This document shows positions 56,088 to 64,000 of a stretch of 64,000 nucleotides of DNA, piece by piece (position 1 is the first letter of the stretch; each line of letters begins with the position of its first letter). Position numbers and translations under genes: made by a program. The notes under the pieces are model-generated. The model did not search any database. It had not been told where the DNA came from and saw only the letters and a list, made by a program, of their open reading frames with translations. Where the stretch lies: NCBI GenBank assembly GCA_033182465.1, contig CP137318.1:186001-250000 (forward strand). Reading direction: 5' to 3'. The DNA comes from Sanghuangporus weigelae. Taxonomy: Eukaryota; Basidiomycota; Agaricomycetes; Hymenochaetales; Hymenochaetaceae.

Positions 56088-58538
56088 CTAGTGAACACAT
56101 ACTGCACTGGCAGACAACGGTAGCATCTCGCTGGGTAGACAATTGTTGTCAGCCATACGACAATCTGCACGGTCCAGATTGTCACAGCGTTCCTCAAGCC
56201 AGTCAATCCATACATTTATTGCCTTGTTGATCGACCACCGTTCGCTCACGTCCACCTTACTGAGGGACTTGGCAACTTCGAGGACAAACCTTGCCTCCTC
56301 GGTCATTTTCTCTCCCATAACCATATGCGAAAGGACTTTTCCACAGCTGAACGCATCAGCAAGGAATGGATCGTACTCGAGACCCTCTTCCGATTCCACT
56401 TCAGGTGCAGCAAAGCCGGAGGTGCCGGAGATCCCTGTAATTTTACGACTTCCGTTTGGATCCAGTTTCTCCGACGAGTCGAAGTCAATGACTCGGATAG
56501 AGTGCATAGATGGATCCCACAAGATGTTGGTGGGTTTGATGTCGAGATGGGCGATGTGAAGCTCATGCAAACGCGAGATGATCGTGAGCAAATCCCAGGC
56601 GATCTCCGTCTCGTGGCCCATTGGTCCATCTTGCAATCCCCAGGAATAGAGAAGAGGCTCCCCGCCGAACGGAAGAAATGCAACTGAGTAACCAGATACC
56701 TCGATAACCTTAGTTGGGAGGACGAAGCGGGAGAGGAGGAACTCAGATCCCGAGTTGCGGATGGTGTCGAAGGCATCAAGCTCATACTTGTTCGTAAGTT
56801 TGACAAAACCAACCGTGTTGGATTGAACTCCGACCGTCCTGGCCGCGGCAACATTCACGTGCTATAAGAGTTTGTTAAGAAAAGGTATTGTATACGTTGG
56901 AAACTACTGACCTCTGTTGCTTGAAGGCAAGCACCTTCTGGGCACAGGAGCGACTGGACTTCACCAGATAACAGCAAAGCATCGGTATGCGTCTCCGGTA
57001 TCGTTGCAAGGTTTGGCTGCTTGCTTGACCGACGACTCTTCCTTTGCCTCGCATTCTTTGATGCACTTGTAAGAGACTCTAGGGCCTTACTGTCGGAAAT
57101 TAGCTCCTTAAGAAATGCAATCTTTTCCTGTTCGGATAGACCTGCCACATCCAGAAACTTGTCTCGATAATTGAATAGGATCCGAGCAAGCCGAAGCGCC
57201 TCATTTCGATGTCCAAGATAAAATCCTTTCTGAAAGATTTCGACCTAGTGAAAATCTGTGAATAAAGTAGATACATAAACAGGCACGACCCACATCGTAA
57301 TTTTCATCTGAATGAAACAGATACAAGTCGACAAGGAAATCATCATTAACAAACAATGCAAGAATCTTGTTCTTCTCCTTCAGGGAATCCGGGAGAATAT
57401 ATCGCCACTGGCGACACGCAACGACACCCTGCATAATCATCCGCACACGGTCTTTTTTCACGACATGGGAATCCACCTCGCATATCAGTGCGGGAAGACG
57501 AGACTGCGTGTCGATGACAGCAAGATCACTCCTAGGGGTGAATTTGTAGACTTGTGGAGCGTCACTTGTTCTAATGAATAGCCGGAGGTCAGTCGGAAGA
57601 TCTCTGGATGATAATCAGCTTCAGTCGTCTTCCAAGGAAGAGAACACCTTACACTGTCATTTCCAGTTTCTTCAACGATAGGTGCTCGTCCGAGAAGAAA
57701 GGGGGGTCTATCATTCTAGATCCGAAGAATAAGGTGTGCAATGGAGACGAGTCGGTTGCCCTGGAGCGAAATTTGGTGATACCATGCACAATGTCGTCAA
57801 AAAGGTTGACATAACATTTCAGCTCCATAGGTGCCACATCGGTGTCGCATGACGCTGATGCGGTGGGCACCAGAAGATCCGGTAGGATTTGTTCGATATC
57901 TTTCCGAAAGTTGGGGAATTGATCTAGCAATGAAGTATCCTATTCATTTAGGCGTCAGAGGAGTTATACAATTACGACATAGAGAGCTACGCACTACCGT
58001 TCGGGGTCTATTGAGCTCATCATGTAGAGTCTGGAGGAATCCTCCAGCAACGTCGATGAGTCTCCCTATTTCCATACGATTTTCAGGCTTTCGAAAGTCG
58101 CTTTCCACCCAGTCGCCTATTCTGCCCACGTAAACTGTCGATTGATCGAAAATTTCTGGATACTTTGTGTTCAGCGCATTCTGGTAGTTCTATGAACACA
58201 ATAACATCAATAATATACGAGCAAGGTAGAAATGGGAGCTGACTGACCGGAGCTGGAGTAAGCCGTTCGACATCAGAAGGAAGAGGGAGCTTTTTTATAT
58301 CTTTTGTATCAGGAAGTTGCTGAAGAAAGACAGCGTTCTGATCATCAGGTTCAATCCTGGTAGAAGTGTCAGTGTAATCCACTTCCAAACGATGCGGCTC
58401 TCGTGGCTCCTACCCAGTATCACTTTGAATCAGTTCCTGAGCGAGTTGTTTTATCTCAGGGGTCAGACGAGAGTATTCGATATCGAATTCGAAATCTGCT
58501 CCCTTTCCCTCACGTTTATCCAAGATTCGTACGTACAT
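56088..58538 (-). CDS. Header / nuclease-like / kinase protein, copy 2
   Basis: Minus strand, start codon at 58538-58536 (MYVRILDKREGKGADFEFDI), end at 56088. Same block order as copy 1: LPDTKDIKKLPLPSDVERL, YVGRIGDWVESDFRKPENRM, the helical block, LPALICEVDSHVVKKDRVRM, the spacer AGLSEQEKIAFLKELISDS, and the kinase domain with FVKLTNKYELDAF, HLDIKPTNILW, VIDFDSSEKL and AAPEV. The tail differs from copies 1 and 3, ending MLPLSASAVCVH instead of KERGRPEY.R. It is head-to-head with copy 3, start codons 534 bp apart. The stretch 57088-58150 is nearly identical to copy 3, including introns. Apparently whole. Confidence 0.65.
57088..58150 (-). repeat. Left arm of a 1,063-bp inverted identity tract
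   Basis: Reverse complement of 59457-60519, same length, with two base differences noticed by eye. It covers coding exons and introns alike and ends abruptly on both sides, with copies 2 and 3 diverging outside it, notably in the kinase domains. The arms are separated by 1,306 bp. Confidence 0.85.
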
Positions 58539-59072
58539 GATGAAATGTGAGTGAGACGAGAGTTGCAGTACTAGTGTTGAGTGTAAGTTCAACCATTTTA
58601 TATTGCATGGTTTCCCACGCTGGCCACCGCCCATATACAGTTAAATTGCTTCATATTTGGACTAGCGTATAAGCCACGCCTCAGCGTGGCCTGCTACATA
58701 TTTTTACAGGCTCGCATGAACGATCATACACATACAATCAGGTATTGTCAAGGATTCTTCAAACATATTCGTTCTTATGCATTTATTAATCGAATCTAAA
58801 GATATCATAAATATCAGTGTGAGCTACAGAAAAGAATATCAAACAAATATCTGAGTCTCCAGACATTCAGAACAGAAACTTTGGTTACAAATTCTTCAGA
58901 CAGATACAGCATCATATAATGCAGACCGATGGGGAGATGACGCTGATCCATATTATGATTATGAACGTTCGAACGATACTGTCGGTCTTACATAAAGTTT
59001 TATTACATAATAGACGTCGTCTTTGATATAGGATAGGAAACAATTTCGGGCTGGCTTTCGCTTTCTTCCACC
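58539..59072. promoter_or_regulatory. Divergent promoter of copies 2 and 3
   Basis: 534 bp between two opposed start codons. AT-rich in the middle (58740-58900). No gene. Both genes must be driven from here, so they may be co-regulated; no specific site was identified. Confidence 0.4.
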
Positions 59073-61444
59073 ATGTACGTTCGCATTTTATATGATAACG
59101 GAAACGGAGCGGATTTTGAATTCGATATCGAATACTCTCGTCTGACTCCTGACATACAACGAATTGCGAAAGAGGCGATTTGCAAGGAAACTGGGTAGGT
59201 GGCACGTAGTTCCTCAGCGACCGCGGTGACACGACCAATGTTTGCTTCTCAGCATACAACCTGCGCAACAAAATGCGGTGTTTGTCTCCGAACTTCCCGA
59301 CACGAAAGATATCAAAATGCTCCCTCTTCCTTCCGATGTTGGGCGACTTGTTCCATCTCCGGTCGGCTAACTTATATTTCTACTTTGTATATCACTGAGC
59401 CGCTTCGTTCCCAGGCATACCAGAATGCACAGATAGACGCAAAATATCCAGAGATATTCGATCAATCGACAGTTTACGTGGGCAGAATAGGCGACTGGGT
59501 GGAAAGCGACTTTCGAAAGCCTGAAAATCGTATGGAAATAGGGAGACTCATCGACGTTGCTGGAGGATTCCTCCAGACTCTACATGATGAGCTCAATAGA
59601 CCCCGAACGGTAGTGCGTAGCTCTCTATGTCGTAATTGTATAACTCCTCTGACGCCTAAATGAATAGGATACTTCATTGCTAGATCAATTCCCCAACTTT
59701 CGGAAAGATATCGAACAAATCCTACCGGATCTTCTGGTGCCCACCGCATCAGCGTCATGCGACACCGATGTGACACCTATGGAGCTGAAATGTTATGTCA
59801 ACCTTTTTGACAACATTGTGCATGGTATCACCAAATTTCGCTCCAGGGCAACCGACTCGTCTCCATTGCACACCTTATTCTTCGGATCTAGAATGATAGA
59901 CCCCCCTTTCTTCTCGGACGAGCACCTATCGTTGAAGAAACTGGAAATGACAGTGTAAGGTGTTCTCTTCCTTGGAAGACGACTGAAGCTGATTATCATC
60001 CAGAGATCTTCCGACTGACCTCCGGCTATTCATTAGAACAAGTGACGCTCCACAAGTCTACAAATTCACCCCTAGGAGTGATCTTGCTGTCATCGACACG
60101 CAGTCTCGTCTTCCCGCACTGATATGCGAGGTGGATTCCCATGTCGTGAAAAAAGACCGTGTGCGGATGATTATGCAGGGTGTCGTTGCGTGTCGCCAGT
60201 GGCGATATATTCTCCCGGATTCCCTGAAGGAGAAGAACAAGATTCTTGCATTGTTTGTTAATGATGATTTCCTTGTCGACTTGTATCTGTTTCATTCAGA
60301 TGAAAATTACGATGTGGGTCGTGCCTGTTTATGTATCTACTTTATTCACAGATTTTCACTAGGTCGAAATCTTTCAGAAAGGATTTTATCTTGGACATCG
60401 AAATGAGGCGCTTCGGCTTGCTCGGATCCTATTCAATTATCGAGACAAGTTTCTGGATGTGGCAGGTCTATCCGAACAGGAAAAGATTGCATTTCTTAAG
60501 GAGCTAATTTCCGACAGTAGCGTTCTTCCGTCTTTTACAACATCAAAGAAGAGTGCGTCATCGAGGGAAAGTCTTCAACCAAGCAAGCATTCAACTCATT
60601 CAACAGTCTCGGAGACGATTACCCTTCCTTTGTTGCTGTCGGAGAAAGTCCAGTCACTCCTTTGCCCGGACGGTGCTTGCCTTCAAGCAACGAAAGTCTG
60701 TAGTTTCCAACCTTTACAATACTCTTTCTTATCCAGTTTCTATAGTACGAGAGTGTTGCCTCTGTCAGGGCGGTCGGGATGTCATCCAAAGTGCTTGGAT
60801 TTGTCAAACTCACGAACGAGCATGAGCTGCGCGCCTTTGACGTTATCCGCAATTCGGGATCCGAACTCCTCCTCAGCCGCGTCGTCCTTCCAACTAAGAT
60901 TATCGATGTCTCTGGCCACTCAGTCGCGCTCCTTCCGTATGGTGGCGAACCTCTCCACCATTCTTGGGGGTTGCAAGACGGGCCCGTCGGTCACGAAACA
61001 GAAATCGCCTGGGATTTGCTAGCGGCCACGTCATGCTTGCATGAGCTTCACATCGTCCATCTGGATATCAAGCCCGCCAACATCCTGTGGGATTCATCTG
61101 CGCACTCTATCCGAGTCATCGACTTTGACTCGTCGGAGATACTGGATCCTAACGGAAGTGCTAAGATTAGAGGGATCTCCGGCACCTCCGGCTTTGCTGC
61201 GCCTGAAGTGGAGTCGGAAAAGGAACTCGAGTACGATCCGTTCCTTGCTGATGCGTTCAGCTGCGGAAAAGTACTTTCGCATGTGGTCATGGGAGAGAAA
61301 ATGACCGAGGAGGCAAGGTTTGTCCTCGAAGTTTCTAGGGAGCTCACAAAGGAGAATGTGAGCGAGCGATGGTCGATCAGCAAGGCCATGCAAGTATGGG
61401 CAGATTGGCTTAAGGAACGTGGACGGCCAGAGTACAGCCGATAA
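59073..61444 (+). CDS. Header / nuclease-like / kinase protein, copy 3
   Basis: Start at 59073 (MYVRILYDNGNGADFEFDIE), first exon ending with GT at the same place as copy 1, end at 61444. Same blocks: LPDTKDIKMLPLPSDVGRL, YVGRIGDWVESDFRKPENRM, LPALICEVDSHVVKKDRVRM, then VEIFQKGFYLGHRNEALRLA, the linker to the kinase domain with YESVASVRAVGMSSKVLGFV, HLDIKPANILW, VIDFDSSEIL and AAPEV, ending KERGRPEYSR like copy 1. The second intron begins GTCGGC, a weak donor. The middle of the gene is the converted partner of copy 2, while the kinase domain and 3' flank resemble copy 1. Apparently whole. Confidence 0.65.
59457..60519 (+). repeat. Right arm of the 1,063-bp inverted identity tract
   Basis: Partner of 57088-58150. 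The two differences noticed are G in copy 2 against A in copy 3 (read in coding sense), giving Ala/Thr and Asp/Asn changes. Introns inside the tract are identical. Confidence 0.85.
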
Positions 61445-61811
61445 TCATCGTGCTCAATAATGCATGTCCGGCGCCTATGGTGAGCGCTGTTCTGTCCCGT
61501 TTATTCATGGTCGAAGACGCAGACAACTTCGTAAAGTCCGAAGCCTCTGGATGCGCTTTAGTTTTTCTGAGCAGGTCCTGACTTATACTAGTAATCAGGC
61601 CGACCTGTAGGGGCACGCCGTTGCAATGGAAACTTCCAGCGCACAACAATACGTAAGGTCATTCAATTGGAATCCGGACCATAGTATTTTCTGTACCGGC
61701 TCGTTTGAATGGGAGAATTCAATTTTCTGTGTCGAGTTGGTCTGTGGCCGTTTTTTGAGTTGTGTTGTAGAGTTTCGAACTCCGTTGATTGCTGTCTTAG
61801 GATGAACGAAT
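61445..61811. other. 3' flank of copy 3
   Basis: Non-coding sequence related to the 3' flank of copy 1 at 55203-55510. No gene. Confidence 0.5.
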
Positions 61812-61986
61812 CAGCGTACCGAAGGGCTCGCAGAACCAATTGGTCTTGAGAGAATCCATCGTAAACGACATTGCTCTAGTATTGTACCCCTAAATTTCCA
61901 CTAGGGAAACATATCAACGCTATCCTTAATAATCTGATGTCCGAGATGGTTGACGAATCATCTTATTCCTGGCTCATCTCGTCATT
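61812..61986 (+). pseudogene. Remnant of the 3' end of the Zip2/SHOC1-like gene
   Basis: It aligns by eye with 51985-52160: CGTAC.GAAGGGCTCGCAGA, ATTGGTCTTGA.AGAATC, AACATATCAACGCTATCCT against CATGTCAACACGATCCT, and CTGATGTCCGAGATGG against CGAATGTCTGAGATGG. It covers the end of the penultimate exon, the last intron and most of the last exon. It is degenerate and has no upstream part. Its place just before copy 4 mirrors the true gene end before copy 1, so it marks a duplication junction. Confidence 0.75.
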
Positions 61987-62381
61987 TTCAAAAGAAAGTC
62001 ATGGATAATTTATTGGAATTTCTTAAGCGTTAGGATTTCGTGATCCTCAACTCTATTCCAGGTAATGACTTATCTCTCCCGCACAAGACTTCTCCAATCT
62101 AAGCTTCGATTTACTTTGAGTCTATGCAGGATCTTCATATCCCAACAAGAGCTCAACGCACTCACCGACCCAAACACAGTAGACTCGCACTCTATATAGA
62201 GCTTAACGTCACAGACTGTCTACTACAGTTAATGATAGAAGGGCATGCTCTCAATTAATGAAGACCAAAATGATGTATTGTTTACGTGATAAGATCTTGC
62301 CCACCATAACTGGCTTTGCGTGGGAAACCATAATTGAGAATTCGCAATTGATCCATTCCTCACTCTCACCCATCTCGCATC
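61987..62381. other. Upstream region of copy 4
   Basis: No gene. It corresponds in position to 52177-52832 before copy 1 but lacks the foldback element, which therefore inserted only at the other site or was lost here. Confidence 0.4.
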
Positions 62382-64000
62382 ATGTACATCAGCATCTTGC
62401 CTGAAGACGGAAATTATTTGAACTTCGAATTCGATATCGAGTACTCCCGCCTAACTCCTGGGATACGACGAATTATGAAAGAAATTGTTTTCCAACAAAC
62501 AGGGTAGGCAAACTATGTAGTTTTTCGGTGGCTCGTTCTTAGTACTTTTTCTAGAATACAACCCGAGCAACAAAATACGATCTTTCTCTCCGAGCCTATC
62601 GGGTTGCAAAACATAAAAAAGCTACCCCTTCCTTCTGATATTGAGCAGCTTGCTTCAGCCCCAGTGAGTCAACTCCCATTCTAACCAATTCGTATATTCA
62701 TGAACCAATCCTTTCGCAGTCACACCAAAGTGCAGATCTGGACTTAGAATATCCTGAAATATTCGATCAGTCGGTAATCTACGTGAGAAGAATAGGCGAT
62801 TGGAAGGAAGACGACCTTCAGAAGCCTGAAAATCGTATTGAGATAAACAGAGTTATCAGGAGTGCTGGAGTATTCCTCCGGACTTTGTATCGTAGGCTGG
62901 ATAAGCCCCGCACGGTAGTACGTGTCTGTATAGCTCATAGTTGTACAGTTCCGCTGACACTTCCATGGGTAGGACACCTCGTTGCTAGATCAATTCCCCG
63001 ACTTTCGCGACGCCATTAAACAAGACTTAACGTGTTTTCTGACACCTACCGCATCGGAGACACCAGATATCGATGTGACACCTGTTGAGCTGAGATGCTA
63101 TTCAGACATCTTCCGTAACATTGTGGATGGTGTCGTGAAATTCCAGTCGAGAAAGCTCGGTTCTACCCCACCGCATACGTTATTCTTCGGGTCCATGATG
63201 ATACAACCCCCTTTTTCCTGGGATCAGCACCTCTCATTGAAAAGCCTGGAAATGGCAGCGTGAGAGATCTTCTTGACTGATGACCCGGAATTGATTGTCT
63301 TTCAGAGACTGTACGTCTGGACTCCGTATGTTCGTCAAAACGAACGACCAGCCCGACATCTACAAATTCGCGCTGAGAAGTGGCCTTGCTGTCATTGACA
63401 AGTCTTCCAGTCTGCCCGCTCTGATATGTGAAGTGGATTCCCGTGTTGCGCAAAAAAGCCGCACAGGAATGATCTTGCAGGGCGCGGTTTCGTGTCGCCA
63501 ATGGCGATACATTCTTCCGGAGACTCTCAAGGAAAAGAACAGACTTCTCGGTCTGTTTATCCATAAGGATTTCTACGTTGATATGTATCTCTTTCACTCG
63601 GATAACAAGTACAACGTATGTCACGCGTATTTGAGCATCACAGTATTCACTGATATCTTGTAGGTCGAGATCTTTCAGCAAAGTTTTTTTCTTGGAGAGG
63701 AAAATAAGGCGCTTCGGCTTGCCAGGATTTTATTCAATTATCGTGACATGTTCTTTGATGTGGCGGGTCTATCCGACCGGGGAAAGATGCAATTCCTTGA
63801 GAAGCTTGCTTCCGACAGCAAGGTCCTACCGTCTTTTACAACTTCAAAGAACGTGTCATCGAGGGATAGTCGTCAATCAATCGAGCAGCCAATTCATGAA
63901 ACACTCTTAGAGACGCGTACCACCCCTTTGTTGTTATCCAGAAGCGTCGAGTCGCTTCTTTGCCCGGACGGTGCTTACATTCAAACAACAGAGGTCTGTA
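62382..64000 (+). CDS. Header / nuclease-like / kinase protein, copy 4 (runs off the window)
   Basis: Start at 62382 (MYISILPEDGNYLNFEFDIE). Visible blocks: IGLQNIKKLPLPSDIEQL, FDQSVIYVRRIGDWKEDDLQ, the helical block ending SLKSLEMAA, MFVKTNDQPDIYKFALRSGL, LPALICEVDSRVAQKSRTGM, VEIFQQSFFLGEENKALRL and AGLSDRGKMQFLEKL, up to SLLCPDGAYIQTTEV at the window edge. The kinase domain should follow beyond 64000. It is the most diverged of the four in the header and linker but keeps the same introns. No break is seen in the visible part. Confidence 0.6.

Overview
The window is nuclear DNA of a filamentous basidiomycete, most likely an agaricomycete mushroom-former. The support is: host genes broken by many short introns (about 45-70 nt, GT..AG, rarely GC..AG); fungal-specific families (GtaA-type glutaminases, kinase-like proteins); a CACTA/Tnp2-like transposase; and hypothetical protein types that I recall as highly repeated in Agaricomycetes. 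No tRNA, rRNA or CRISPR was found.

Layout. 1-9.8 kb is a gene-free graveyard of repeats: an 8-unit GATG microsatellite, a broken LTR retroelement on the minus strand with Gag and zinc-knuckle relics, a 1.48-kb solo LTR with a 4-bp target duplication, other LTR-like pieces and an AT-rich block. 9.8-29.7 kb is bounded by two 398-bp inverted repeats that differ at one visible position. Between them lie a Tnp2-like transposase gene interrupted by a second copy of the same solo LTR, four Agaricomycete repeat-associated genes (two split by one in-frame TGA each), a short three-finger C2H2 gene, small hypothetical genes, two clusters of a GGTTTAA-core hairpin, and a decayed, intron-containing fragment of the RNA polymerase II largest subunit gene. 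The block can be read as one about 19.9-kb DNA transposon with cargo, or as two separate short elements that happen to face each other.

30-52 kb is ordinary host sequence: two tandem GtaA-type glutaminase genes with different C-terminal anchors, an unrecognised 199-aa gene, a divergent kinase-like gene, an AKTIP/FTS-type E2 variant whose best model needs a 3-nt exon, an RNF10/Mag2-type RING ligase, an F-box-like protein, a PhzF-family isomerase, and a long multi-exon gene whose C-terminus resembles the XPF-like Zip2/SHOC1 meiotic family.

52.8-64 kb is a recent local array of four copies (+, -, +, + and running off the end) of one multi-exon gene: a conserved N-terminal header, a possible nuclease-like middle and a C-terminal kinase domain with HLD and DFD in place of HRD and DFG. 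Copies 2 and 3 are head-to-head and share a 1,063-bp inverted tract, identical across introns apart from about two bases, which points to gene conversion. A decayed copy of the 3' end of the Zip2/SHOC1-like gene sits between copies 3 and 4, showing that the duplicated unit carried the end of the neighbouring gene with it.
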